64,000 nt of DNA, taken from positions 701,349-765,348 of the forward strand of contig NZ_VRUR01000001.1 in the NCBI RefSeq assembly GCF_008040165.1. Direction: 5' to 3'. The position numbers were made by a program, and so were the translations under genes. Shown piece by piece: positions 39,448 to 46,920 of the stretch (the first letter of the stretch is position 1; each line of letters begins with the position of its first letter). The notes under the pieces were generated by a model. That model worked only from the letters and a program-made list of their open reading frames with translations. It ran no database searches and was not told where the DNA came from. Source of the DNA: Flagellimonas hymeniacidonis. GTDB taxonomy: Bacteria; Bacteroidota; Bacteroidia; Flavobacteriales; Flavobacteriaceae.

Positions 39448-40392
39448 ATGAACAAAGGGTATTATTTCTTATCCATACTTGGGCTAGCATTTGTTTTACA
39501 TTGTTGTAAATCAATCAACTCAAATATTTCTTATTTAGATCAAGAACTACCAGATAGCAAACCTAAATTATTTGCCACATCAGTAGTTAATACAGACGCT
39601 ATAGAAATTAATACTGTGTTTAATGCTTCTAACACTGAATTGTTTTTTACGCGAATTATTGATGGAAGATTTGTTCTACATCATTCCGAACTAACTGATG
39701 GTAGTTGGACAACACCTGAATCAATTGAAATGTTTTCCAACCAAGATGATGAATCAGTAGCAATTGACCCATCAATTACAGCGGATGGCAATACATTTTA
39801 TTTTCTTGGAATTAGTCCTAAGGATCGTTCTGCAAGTTCTAAACCAGATATCTTTAGAAGTCAAAAAGTAGGAGGTAAATGGCAAGTAGCTTCCAGAGTT
39901 GGATACCCAATATCAACAGATAACTTTGCGGAATCATATCCAGTAGTTGTCGCTGATGGAAGCATCTATTTTACCTCTGACCGTCCGGGCGGTTTTGGCA
40001 AACGAGATATTTATCGCGCCCAATATTTGGGAGATGGAAAATTTGATATACCCATAAATCTTGGTTCTGAAATAAATACCAAAAAAAGCGAACGCAGCAC
40101 CTATGTCTCACCCGATGAAAGTTTCTTGATTACTGGAAACACCTATACTGAAGAAAGGGGATTTGCTGTATCATTTAAAGAAAACAACAAATGGCAAACA
40201 CCTATTTATTTTGATCTTGGTGAGTCGATTATCGAAGATTGGATATATTTTTGTCCGTATATGTCACCAGATAACAAGTATTTTTTCTTTTCAAAAAGAT
40301 ACAGTGCCCCTCCAGAGAGTGGCTGGAAGGGAGCAATCAAAGGAGAAGTCCATTGGGTAAAGGCCCATGGTATTTTTAGTCTTAAAAAATAA
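39448..40392 (+). CDS. PD40 propeller lipoprotein
   Basis: Encodes 314 residues. The signal ends LGLAFVLHCCKS, a likely lipobox. Blades include NASNTELFFTRIIDGRFVLHHSEL, TADGNTFYFLGISPKD, VVADGSIYFTSDRPGGFGKRDIYRAQ and MSPDNKYFFFSKRYSAPP. It resembles the propeller part of OmpA/PD40 proteins such as the one at 19578, but lacks an OmpA domain. The function is unknown. Confidence 0.8.
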   Translation: MNKGYYFLSILGLAFVLHCCKSINSNISYLDQELPDSKPKLFATSVVNTDAIEINTVFNASNTELFFTRIIDGRFVLHHSELTDGSWTTPESIEMFSNQDDESVAIDPSITADGNTFYFLGISPKDRSASSKPDIFRSQKVGGKWQVASRVGYPISTDNFAESYPVVVADGSIYFTSDRPGGFGKRDIYRAQYLGDGKFDIPINLGSEINTKKSERSTYVSPDESFLITGNTYTEERGFAVSFKENNKWQTPIYFDLGESIIEDWIYFCPYMSPDNKYFFFSKRYSAPPESGWKGAIKGEVHWVKAHGIFSLKK

Positions 40393-40412
40393 ATAAAGGC
40401 TAACATTTATCC

Positions 40413-40431
40413 AAAGAAACATGTTCTTTAA
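40413..40431. promoter_or_regulatory. AraC-regulon candidate site 2
   Basis: AAAGAAACATGTTCTTTAA, identical to 36011-36029, 130 bp before the AraC-type regulator gene. It suggests autoregulation. Confidence 0.55.
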
Positions 40432-40542
40432 GGTAACTTATATGGATAATATTGAATTTTGGGGAAACATATCAAACAAAACGTTGAAACCATGATATAC
40501 ACCTCCAATATGATATTTAGGGGAAATCTTAATATGCTTTAA

Positions 40543-41544
40543 ATGCTGACAACTGGCCTCATTCTTATTTTAGCATCTCTAGGCTTAGCTCAAGGTCTTT
40601 TTTTGAGCTTCTATTTGTTGACACTTAAAAAGGGAAATAAGGCATCCAATATATTTTTGGCTTTGTTCTTATTAGGTTTGACAATAAGGATCGGTAAATC
40701 TGTATTGAACTATTATATCCCTCTAGAGAATTGGCAGAACAACATTGGTATTTCAGGAATTTTATTTGCTGCTCCTTCATTGTGGTTTTATGGAATTACG
40801 CTTTTCGAGAATAACAGATTATTTTCCATAAGGGATTACGTTCACTTCGTCCCTTTTATATTATTTCTTTTTTTAGTTCCCTTTGTTCCAAGAAATGGGA
40901 GATTTGAAGCTTTTTGGAACTATGGAATAATAGTTTTTCATTTTCTGGTTTATCTAATATTATCCTGGTCTTATCTGTATAAAAATCGCATGAAAGCTTC
41001 AAAGAGTATCGTACAATGGTATCGTAACATTTTAATTGGGTCTACACTCATATGGTTCCATTATGTCGGAAATCTTTTTGATTTTACCATATACTATATT
41101 ATTGGACCTATATTTTATTCTTTTTTGATCTATGCCTTCAGTTACCTATTCTTAAATCGCCATAAGTTCAACCTACAGAAGTATAGCAGCTCCAAATTAA
41201 ATAGAAATCGTTCATTAGTTTTATTTCAAAAGGTCCAAGAACTCTTTGAAACCGAACATACTTTTTTAGATGAGGGTCTTACACTATACGTAGTTTCTAA
41301 AAAATTAAATGTGAAAGCCCGAGAAATTTCGCAAGTTATAAATGAAAATACCCAGCAAAATTTTTATGAATTTGTAAATCAGTATCGTATTGAAAAAGCA
41401 AAACTGTTATTAAAAGATTCAAAATACGTAAATGAAAAAATCGCTGCAATTGCCTATGATTCTGGTTTTGGCAACGTCACTTCTTTCAATGTTTCCTTTA
41501 AGAAAAAAACCGGATTAACCCCTTCTGCTTATAGAAAAAAGTAA
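40543..41544 (+). CDS. membrane-bound AraC-family transcriptional regulator
   Basis: Encodes 333 residues. About seven membrane segments span 4-205 (first LTTGLILILASLGLAQGLFLSFYLL). The C-terminal HTH_18 domain (about 240-333) contains LNVKAREISQVINENTQQNFYEFVNQYRIEKAKLLL and IAAIAYDSGFGNVTSFNVSFKKKTGLTPSAYRKK. Flavobacteria have many such 7TM-AraC proteins that sense a ligand at the membrane. The near-palindrome before it and before two other island genes is its best candidate operator. Confidence 0.9.
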   Translation: MLTTGLILILASLGLAQGLFLSFYLLTLKKGNKASNIFLALFLLGLTIRIGKSVLNYYIPLENWQNNIGISGILFAAPSLWFYGITLFENNRLFSIRDYVHFVPFILFLFLVPFVPRNGRFEAFWNYGIIVFHFLVYLILSWSYLYKNRMKASKSIVQWYRNILIGSTLIWFHYVGNLFDFTIYYIIGPIFYSFLIYAFSYLFLNRHKFNLQKYSSSKLNRNRSLVLFQKVQELFETEHTFLDEGLTLYVVSKKLNVKAREISQVINENTQQNFYEFVNQYRIEKAKLLLKDSKYVNEKIAAIAYDSGFGNVTSFNVSFKKKTGLTPSAYRKK

Positions 41545-41561
41545 AGACATTACTTTTCGTT

Positions 41562-41580
41562 AAAGGAAACATGTTTTTTA
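41562..41580. promoter_or_regulatory. AraC-regulon candidate site 3
   Basis: AAAGGAAACATGTTTTTTA, a diverged copy of the 36011 and 40413 motifs, 109 bp before the ankyrin-like gene. ATTGA follows at +46. Confidence 0.45.
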
Positions 41581-41670
41581 CAGTATCCTAATACATTATC
41601 TCCGAATATTGATAAAACAATTTATTATGCACGTCTGGTGTGCATAGAAATAGTACAATATTCAATAATC

Positions 41671-42174
41671 ATGAACAGAAAAAAATTTATTAGTAATTCC
41701 CTTTTAAGCGTTTCAACGGCTATTCTGACTCCAACATTAGCTTTTTCTCAATCTCAGGAAAAAGAACCGAAGCAACTCGATTTAAAGTTGGTAAAAGATT
41801 TTGTAGTTGCCGGACATAGTAATCTAGAATTGGTTAAAGAGATGCTACAGGAACACCCTAACTTAGTTTACAGTCCTTTTGATTGGGGAAATGGGGATTA
41901 TGAGGAGGCCATTGAAGGCGCTGGACATTTAGGCAATAAAGAAATTGCCAATTATTTAATTTCCAAAGGGGCTAGGGTAAGTCTTTTTGTGTTAGCCATG
42001 TTAGGTAAAACAGATTTGGTAATACCTACTTTAGAAGCATATCCTGAATTGGTCTTCGCAAAAGGCCCTCATGGATTTACGTTGCTGCATCATGCCCTAA
42101 TTGGGGAATCTCATGATTTAGCCGATTATCTTAAAGAAAAAGGGCTAAGGGAAAGAATGATTAAAATCAGGTGA
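41671..42174 (+). CDS. secreted ankyrin-repeat-like protein
   Basis: Encodes 167 residues from ATG 41671; an upstream ATG at 41638 would add 11 residues before the signal (FISNSLLSVSTAILTPTLAFS). The body has ankyrin-like helical pairs: LVKDFVVAGHSNLELVKEMLQEHPNLVY, AIEGAGHLGNKEIANYLISKGARV, LAMLGKTDLVIPTLEAYPEL and HGFTLLHHALIGESHDLADYLKEKG. The signal begins MNRKKFIS, reminiscent of Tat-type leaders but without a twin arginine. The function is unknown. Confidence 0.75.
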   Translation: MNRKKFISNSLLSVSTAILTPTLAFSQSQEKEPKQLDLKLVKDFVVAGHSNLELVKEMLQEHPNLVYSPFDWGNGDYEEAIEGAGHLGNKEIANYLISKGARVSLFVLAMLGKTDLVIPTLEAYPELVFAKGPHGFTLLHHALIGESHDLADYLKEKGLRERMIKIR

Positions 42175-42210
42175 TAATCCTTATCCAAGAATCATTATAA
42201 TTTATATAAA

Positions 42211-42810
42211 ATGAAAAAAGTTATTGTATTGATTTTAAGCCTAGCACTGCTAAGCTTTAGTACTTCTGAGACCGAATTAAAAAAAGCGGAAAGGGATTTT
42301 GCTATTAAAGAATTGACCAAATCACGAGACTCTTTTTTAAAGGAACTAAAGGGTTTAAGTCAAAAGCAGCTCATCTATAAAAGCAGTGAATCATCATGGT
42401 CTATTGCTGATTGCACGGAGCATATTGCAATTTTTGAAAACGAAGTGTTTGAAATACTTGAGGAGTCTTTAGCCCTTCCTGCCAATCCGGAAATGCGCAA
42501 AGGAGTACGTTTCTCTGATGAAAAAATATTGGAAATTGCTACAGATCGCACTAAAAAGAGGACAACACAAGAGGAATTCCTGCCTAAGGGAAAATATGGG
42601 GATTTTGATTCAACGCTCAAAGAGTTCGAGGAAAAGAGACAAAAACATATTAATTATGTTAAAACAACCAAGGATGACTTGAGAAATCATTTTGCAAATG
42701 TTGGAGCTACCGATGCTTATCAAGTCATCCTCTACATGTCAGGGCATACGGAACGGCATGTGCAGCAAATTAAAGAGATTAAAATAAACACAGATTTCCC
42801 AAAAAATTAA
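42211..42810 (+). CDS. DinB family protein with signal peptide
   Basis: Encodes 199 residues with a signal peptide (KVIVLILSLALLSFSTS). The four-helix DinB fold is marked by the metal-binding histidines in SWSIADCTEHIAIFE (about 68) and YMSGHTERHVQQIKEI (about 176-180). The family includes thiol-dependent or metal-dependent enzymes such as bacillithiol transferases. An exported member is less common. The substrate is unknown. It is 37 bp after the ankyrin-like gene, probably in one operon. Confidence 0.8.
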   Translation: MKKVIVLILSLALLSFSTSETELKKAERDFAIKELTKSRDSFLKELKGLSQKQLIYKSSESSWSIADCTEHIAIFENEVFEILEESLALPANPEMRKGVRFSDEKILEIATDRTKKRTTQEEFLPKGKYGDFDSTLKEFEEKRQKHINYVKTTKDDLRNHFANVGATDAYQVILYMSGHTERHVQQIKEIKINTDFPKN

Positions 42811-42823
42811 AAGAATATTTAAA

Positions 42824-43270
42824 ATGAAAAAAGGTATTGTAATAATCATCGGTTCAATGATGACTTTCTTAATAGCGTGTAATGATAAACCTGACAATGA
42901 TAAAAGTGGTAATTCATTACAGTCAGAACAAAGTGCAAATCTAACACCATTGCAAGTAGTCAGTAAAAGAATGAAACTTTACAATGAACACAACTATGAC
43001 GAATTTATAAAACTGTACCATAAGGACGTAGAGGTATTTACTTATCCAAATAGATTAATGGGTGCTGGGGCTGATAGATTGGGTTCAATATTTAAATCCG
43101 ATTTTGAAAAAAAATCCATAACTGTTGAAATTGTAAATCAAATGACTAATGGAAGTTATGTCATCAATGATGAAATAGTTACCCAAAATGATAAAGAAAC
43201 AAAGTATGTTTCTATTTATAAAGTCAAAAATGGGTTAATTGTCAATGTAAGTTTTGTTAGGGAGTTTTGA
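42824..43270 (+). CDS. NTF2-like lipoprotein
   Basis: Encodes 148 residues. The lipoprotein signal MKKGIVIIIGSMMTFLIAC has its cysteine at 19. It is a SnoaL/NTF2-like domain: TPLQVVSKRMKLYNEHNYDEFIKLYHKDVEVFTYPN, then GADRLGSIFKSDF and KYVSIYKVKNGLIVNVSFVRE. It is last in the island, 13 bp after the DinB gene. The function is unknown. Confidence 0.8.
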   Translation: MKKGIVIIIGSMMTFLIACNDKPDNDKSGNSLQSEQSANLTPLQVVSKRMKLYNEHNYDEFIKLYHKDVEVFTYPNRLMGAGADRLGSIFKSDFEKKSITVEIVNQMTNGSYVINDEIVTQNDKETKYVSIYKVKNGLIVNVSFVREF

Positions 43271-43536
43271 AGGTGAAAACTATTCAATCCATAATCAATT
43301 AGAATGCAGTATTTGGTAAAATTTATTCCCTAATGAGATCTTTTAAAATCTTGGATAGTAATTTAATAGGATAAAGAATAGAGTGGACTCTTCAAATATT
43401 CATTAGTTCGGTTTATGTTTTTGGTAGTCCTGTAAAACGAAGGTTTTAAAGGACGCCTTACTATATTATTTAATAAATTTTGTTAGTAAAAGACATCAAA
43501 ATATACAATTCCAAATGACCCTCTAAAAAACAGTAA
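43271..43536. other. non-coding right end of the island
   Basis: AT-rich DNA without a gene, between the last cargo gene and the arm-like repeats. I see no promoter or terminator that I can support. Confidence 0.6.
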
Positions 43537-43560
43537 AATGTTGTACCTATGTTGTACCTG
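43537..43560. repeat. right arm-site-like repeat pair
   Basis: Contains TTGTACCTATG and TTGTACCTG in tandem. It matches the pair inside the left end (33205-33229) at 22 of 24 positions, in the same orientation. Confidence 0.65.
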
Positions 43561-43564
43561 AGCA

Positions 43565-43593
43565 TAAAAAAAGCCCAGATTTTCATCTAAGCT
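43565..43593 (-). terminator. terminator of the intact tRNA-Leu
   Basis: On the minus strand, AGCTTAGAT-GAAA-ATCTGGGCT forms a 9-bp stem with G-T pairs and a GAAA loop, followed by seven T. It starts 6 bases after the tRNA 3' end. Confidence 0.85.
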
Positions 43594-43599
43594 TTTTTG

Positions 43600-43681
43600 T
43601 ACCTCGGGTGGGAATCGAACCCACACTCCTTGCAGAACCGGATTTTGAATCCGGCGCGTCTACCAATTCCGCCACCGAGGC
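43600..43681 (-). tRNA. tRNA-Leu (anticodon CAA), carried by the island
   Basis: A complete cloverleaf reads on the minus strand: acceptor GCCTCGG / CCGAGGT (one G-T pair), D-arm GCGGAATTGGTAGACGC, anticodon arm CCGGA-TTCAAAA-TCCGG (anticodon CAA), a long class II variable region, and T-arm GTGGGTTCGATTCCCAC. The sequence after it is ACA, so CCA is not encoded. It lies 17 bp inside the right junction of the island and is probably the working copy replacing the split tRNA-Leu. Confidence 0.93.
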
Positions 43682-43698
43682 TTAACTTTTTGCTTTGA

Positions 43699-43705
43699 AT
43701 TTTGA
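43699..43705. other. right attachment core (attR)
   Basis: ATTTTGA, identical to 33098-33104. The outer (right) flank GCCCAGCGCG belongs to the tRNA 5' half; the inner flank GCTTTGA belongs to the element. Confidence 0.75.
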
Positions 43706-43738
43706 GCCCAGCGCGTCTACCAGTTCCGCCACTCGAGC
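43699..43738 (-). pseudogene. 5' half of a split tRNA-Leu(CAA)
   Basis: The minus strand from G43738 reads GCTCGAG (acceptor), TGGCGGAACTGGTAGACGCG (D-arm region), CTGGG (anticodon stem) and CTCAAAA (loop), then leaves tRNA sequence. The acceptor pairs with CTCGAGT and the anticodon stem with TCCAG of the 3' half at 33057-33104, not with the nearby intact tRNA. Confidence 0.85.
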
Positions 43739-43831
43739 ATTAATTTTCCAAAAGGACTGCAAAGCTAAAAAATAATTTCATTTCCCACTAAAAATACCTT
43801 CATTAATCCTTTAGCAACCCGAATTAATTTT

Positions 43832-43839
43832 TAAATTTG
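43832..43839 (+). promoter_or_regulatory. -7 promoter element of prs
   Basis: TAAATTTG matches the Bacteroidota consensus TAnnTTTG, 52 bases before the prs ATG. A TTTA -33 candidate lies at 43810-43813, 18 bases upstream. Confidence 0.6.
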
Positions 43840-43890
43840 CACCTCTTTTATAAAAAGACATTTTAAAAAGCTAGTTAACAACAGATTGCA

Positions 43891-44832
43891 ATGTCATACC
43901 ATGTTCCAGAGCCTAAAATTTTTGCTTGTACCCAAAGTACTGTGCTTGGCGAGAAAATTGCAGCTTCCTACGGTGCTGACTTGGGAAAGGTTCTTTTTTC
44001 CAGATACAGTGATGGTGAATTTCAACCCTCATTTGAAGAATCTATAAGAGGTACCCGTATTTTTATTATTGGTTCCACCAATCCAGGTTCCGAGAATTTA
44101 ATGGAAATGTTGTTGATGATAGATGCTGCTAAAAGAGCATCTGCCAGACATATTACCGCAGTAATGCCCTATTTTGGATGGGCAAGACAGGATAGAAAAG
44201 ATAAACCCAGAGTTCCCATTGCTGCCAAATTGGTAGCCAAAATGTTGGAAACTGCAGGTGCCACACGTATAATTACCATGGATTTGCATGCTGATCAGAT
44301 TCAAGGCTTTTTTGAAAAGCCCGTAGATCACCTTTTTGCATCAACTTTGTTTTTACCCTATTTAAGAGGACTTAATTTGGACAATCTATGCATTGCTTCT
44401 CCAGATATGGGAGGATCTAAAAGAGCTTATGCATATTCCAAGGCATTGGAATGCGATGTGGTTATTTGTTATAAACAACGTGCCAAAGCCAACGTAATTT
44501 CTCATATGGAGCTAATTGGCGATGTAAAAGGAAAAAACGTGGTGTTAGTGGATGATATGGTGGATACTGCTGGCACTTTGACCAAGGCTGCCGATCTTAT
44601 GATGGAACGTGGAGCACTCAGTGTTCGTGCTATCACCACCCACGGGTTGTTATCTGGAAATGCCTATGAAAGAATAGAAAACTCAAAGTTGTCAGAGCTT
44701 ATTATTACAGATTCTATTCCTGTTGAACACAACAAGAAAAAAATAAAGGTATTGGGATGTGCAGACCTTTTTGCAGATGTGATGCACAGGGTTCATCACA
44801 ACACCTCAATATCATCAAAGTTTTTAATGTAA
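43891..44832 (+). CDS. prs: ribose-phosphate pyrophosphokinase
   Basis: Encodes 313 residues, the usual length. It makes PRPP from ribose 5-phosphate and ATP for nucleotide, His and Trp synthesis. Visible motifs are [19 protein letters not shown] (flexible N-terminal region), [19 protein letters not shown] (ATP loop), [13 protein letters not shown] (catalytic) and the PRPP loop [18 protein letters not shown]. It is followed 19 bp later by rplY, a conserved pairing in this phylum. Confidence 0.97.
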   Translation: MSYHVPEPKIFACTQSTVLGEKIAASYGADLGKVLFSRYSDGEFQPSFEESIRGTRIFIIGSTNPGSENLMEMLLMIDAAKRASARHITAVMPYFGWARQDRKDKPRVPIAAKLVAKMLETAGATRIITMDLHADQIQGFFEKPVDHLFASTLFLPYLRGLNLDNLCIASPDMGGSKRAYAYSKALECDVVICYKQRAKANVISHMELIGDVKGKNVVLVDDMVDTAGTLTKAADLMMERGALSVRAITTHGLLSGNAYERIENSKLSELIITDSIPVEHNKKKIKVLGCADLFADVMHRVHHNTSISSKFLM

Positions 44833-44851
44833 ATTAATTTTAATATATATA

Positions 44852-45511
44852 ATGAAGTCAATTACTATCAAAGGATCTCAAAGAGAAAGCGTGGGCAAGG
44901 CATCGACCAAAGCCTTACGTAATGCTGGAAAGGTCCCTTGCGTGCTTTACGGAGGGGATAAACCATTACACTTTTCAGCTGATGAACTAGCATTCAGACA
45001 TTTAGTGTACACTCCTAACGCGCACACCGTTGTGATTGAGTTGGAAGATGGCCAAAAGTTGAAAGCAGTATTACAGGATATTCAATTCCATCCTGTTACC
45101 GATAAAATTCTTCATATAGATTTTTATCAATTGTTCAACGACAAACCTGTTACCATGAATATCCCTATTCGTTTGGAAGGGAATTCTCCAGGGGTAAGAA
45201 ACGGTGGTCGTTTATTATTTAGAAAAAGAAAACTTGCTATCAAGGCGTTGCCTGATTTGCTCCCTGATTTTATCACTATTGATATTTCAAAGCTGAAAAT
45301 TGGTGGAACCATTCCAGTAGAAACACTGCTGAATGATGACTATACCATTCTACACCCAGATAGTACTGCCGTAGTACAGGTGAAAGCTTCTAGAACGTCT
45401 GTTGATGATGAGGAAGAAGAAGAGGAAGAAATTGAAGGAGCTGAAGGAGCCGAAGGAACCGAGGGAGCAGCAGAAGGTGCAGAAGCACCAGCAGCGGAAG
45501 CCAAGGAATAG
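44852..45511 (+). CDS. rplY: 50S ribosomal protein L25/CTC
   Basis: Encodes 219 residues of the long CTC type: an N-terminal L25 5S-rRNA-binding domain (about 1-92: [54 protein letters not shown]) and a beta-rich TL5 C-terminal domain (about 97-185). A low-complexity acidic tail ([19 protein letters not shown] and more) ends the protein, usual in Bacteroidota. It binds 5S rRNA in the large subunit. Confidence 0.96.
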   Translation: MKSITIKGSQRESVGKASTKALRNAGKVPCVLYGGDKPLHFSADELAFRHLVYTPNAHTVVIELEDGQKLKAVLQDIQFHPVTDKILHIDFYQLFNDKPVTMNIPIRLEGNSPGVRNGGRLLFRKRKLAIKALPDLLPDFITIDISKLKIGGTIPVETLLNDDYTILHPDSTAVVQVKASRTSVDDEEEEEEEIEGAEGAEGTEGAAEGAEAPAAEAKE

Positions 45512-45526
45512 TTTTAATAAAGCATC

Positions 45527-45580
45527 AAAGCATCCCAGTTTTGCATAAATGCAAAGTTTTGGGATGCTTTTGTATTTTTG
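45527..45580 (+). terminator. double-stem rho-independent terminator after rplY
   Basis: AAAGCATCCCA (45527-45537) pairs with TGGGATGCTTT (45560-45570). A second perfect stem, TTTGCA-TAAA-TGCAAA, is nested inside. A T-rich run follows. It overlaps the leader of pth, so some read-through is likely. Confidence 0.75.
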
Positions 45581-45599
45581 GACAACTAGAAACTTACTA

Positions 45600-46229
45600 A
45601 TGTTTCAATTTATTAAAGCTCTTTTTAGCACTCCAAAACAGTTATTGAATGAAACTGACACCATGAAAAAATTCCTTATTGTTGGTCTTGGAAATATAGG
45701 GTCAGAATACGAGGAAACCAGGCATAATATTGGTTTTAAAGTGTTGGATTTTTTGTCAGAACAGGAAAAATTTGTTTTTGAAAGCGCAAAATTAGGTGCA
45801 ATTGCCAGTTTTAAGCACAAAGGCAAGAGCGTCTTGTGTTTGAAGCCATCCACCTACATGAACCTGAGTGGTAAGGCGGTAAAATATTGGCTGGAAAAGG
45901 AGAACATTTCTTTAGAAAATACCTTGATCATAACGGATGATATAAACCTTCCTTTTGGTACCATACGCCTAAAAACCAAAGGCAGTGATGGTGGGCACAA
46001 CGGACTAAAAGATATCCAAAATACCTTACAAACTTCCCAGTACAATCGCTTTAGATTCGGAGTGGGTGCAGAATTCAGTAAGGGAAAGCAGGTAGATTAT
46101 GTTTTAGGGCAATGGAATGCTGATGAGCTTAAAACACTATCACAGCGTTTGCAGAAATCCACAGATCTTATTCGCTCATTTGTATTTGCTGGCATAAAAA
46201 ATACCATGAATCAATTTAACGGAACTTAA
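45600..46229 (+). CDS. pth: aminoacyl-tRNA (peptidyl-tRNA) hydrolase
   Basis: Encodes 209 residues from ATG 45600, giving the short N-terminal extension usual in Flavobacteriaceae (MFQFIKALFSTPKQLLNE); the catalytic domain itself starts at MKKFLIVGLGNIG (45663). Key residues are in EETRHNIGFKVLDFL (catalytic His), CLKPSTYMNLSGKAV (Asn), TDDINLPFGTIRLKTKGSDGGHNGLKDI (Asp, GGHNGL) and YNRFRFGVG. It releases stalled peptidyl-tRNAs. It ends 1 bp from the convergent lipoprotein gene. Confidence 0.95.
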   Translation: MFQFIKALFSTPKQLLNETDTMKKFLIVGLGNIGSEYEETRHNIGFKVLDFLSEQEKFVFESAKLGAIASFKHKGKSVLCLKPSTYMNLSGKAVKYWLEKENISLENTLIITDDINLPFGTIRLKTKGSDGGHNGLKDIQNTLQTSQYNRFRFGVGAEFSKGKQVDYVLGQWNADELKTLSQRLQKSTDLIRSFVFAGIKNTMNQFNGT

Positions 46230-46230
46230 T

Positions 46231-46920
46231 TTAGAATACCTTGAATTCGAACACCCCAGAGTCAGAAGTATTTCCCTCTGAATCTGTGCTAACCACCTTC
46301 CAATAGTAAATGGTGTTAGACGATACAGTTGCCGTGTATTCCATCGTAGTAGCATTAGTGGTTCCCACAGAAGTTGTTGGCGGGTTTTGGTCCGAAAAGA
46401 AAACCTCAAAGGAATTTAAATCATTATCCACATCTGCTCCCATCCATTGTAAAACCACTTCATTAGCCAAGCTTTTTTGCACCGTAGCACCTGATGCCGG
46501 TCTCACCAATTGAGCGGGAAAAGGAGCATAGGTAGTTTGGGAACCAGCATTGTAAAACAACCACGTATCGCTCGTTGCAGTCAACCCCGATGAGGAGTTT
46601 ACAGAAGTGACAGACCATGAATACGGAGTTCCTTTTTCAATGGATATACTAGCTGTAGTGGCCGCAGTATTTAGTGGCTGCTGTTGTATGTTGGTGGTTA
46701 AATTCACCACTATTAACCTATAACTGTCCGTTTTTGCCGAGGCACTCCATTCAAAAGTAACCTGGCTAAGTGTCTCACTAACACTAACTCCCGTTGTACA
46801 TTCTGAACTTTCCAAAGGAAAAATCAAATTTGCACCTTCTGGACTCGGCGGCGGGTCATCATTGCTACCACAAGACCAAAGCAAAACTAACGTACAAAAA
46901 CCAATTAAAAACCGCTTCAT
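46231..46920 (-). CDS. lipoprotein with fibronectin type III-like domains
   Basis: Encodes 229 residues. The lipobox is in FCTLVLLWSCGSND (cysteine about 17), followed by a Pro-rich linker (DDPPPSPEG). Two Fn3-like modules are suggested by VTFEWSASAKTDSYRLIV with TPYSWSVTSVN, and by NEVVLQWMGADVDNDLNSFEVFFSD with TIYYWKVVSTDSEGNTSDSGVFEFKV. It overlaps the metalloprotease stop by 4 bp and was probably co-expressed with it. The role is unknown; it may be a surface partner. Confidence 0.8.
   Translation of the reverse strand: MKRFLIGFCTLVLLWSCGSNDDPPPSPEGANLIFPLESSECTTGVSVSETLSQVTFEWSASAKTDSYRLIVVNLTTNIQQQPLNTAATTASISIEKGTPYSWSVTSVNSSSGLTATSDTWLFYNAGSQTTYAPFPAQLVRPASGATVQKSLANEVVLQWMGADVDNDLNSFEVFFSDQNPPTTSVGTTNATTMEYTATVSSNTIYYWKVVSTDSEGNTSDSGVFEFKVF

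Larger units (their letters stand above)
33098..43705. mobile_element. 10.6 kb genomic island integrated in the anticodon loop of tRNA-Leu(CAA), no recombinase gene
   Basis: A 7-bp core, ATTTTGA (plus strand), is repeated at 33098-33104 and 43699-43705. Joining the outer flanks recreates a complete tRNA-Leu. Joining the inner flanks recreates TTGAATTTTGAATTCAA, a 7-bp inverted repeat around the core such as a tyrosine recombinase core site would have. Near-identical 24-bp repeats lie inside both ends (33205-33229 and 43537-43560). All 12 genes inside are on the plus strand and are accessory in type. No integrase or transposase is present, so the element is non-autonomous or has lost its integrase. 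Confidence 0.8.

Noticed and set aside
45421..45510. Low-complexity [15 protein letters not shown] tail of rplY as a frameshift or repeat expansion
   Set aside because: Acidic, Ala/Gly/Glu-rich tails are usual in L25/CTC proteins of this phylum and the frame is intact.
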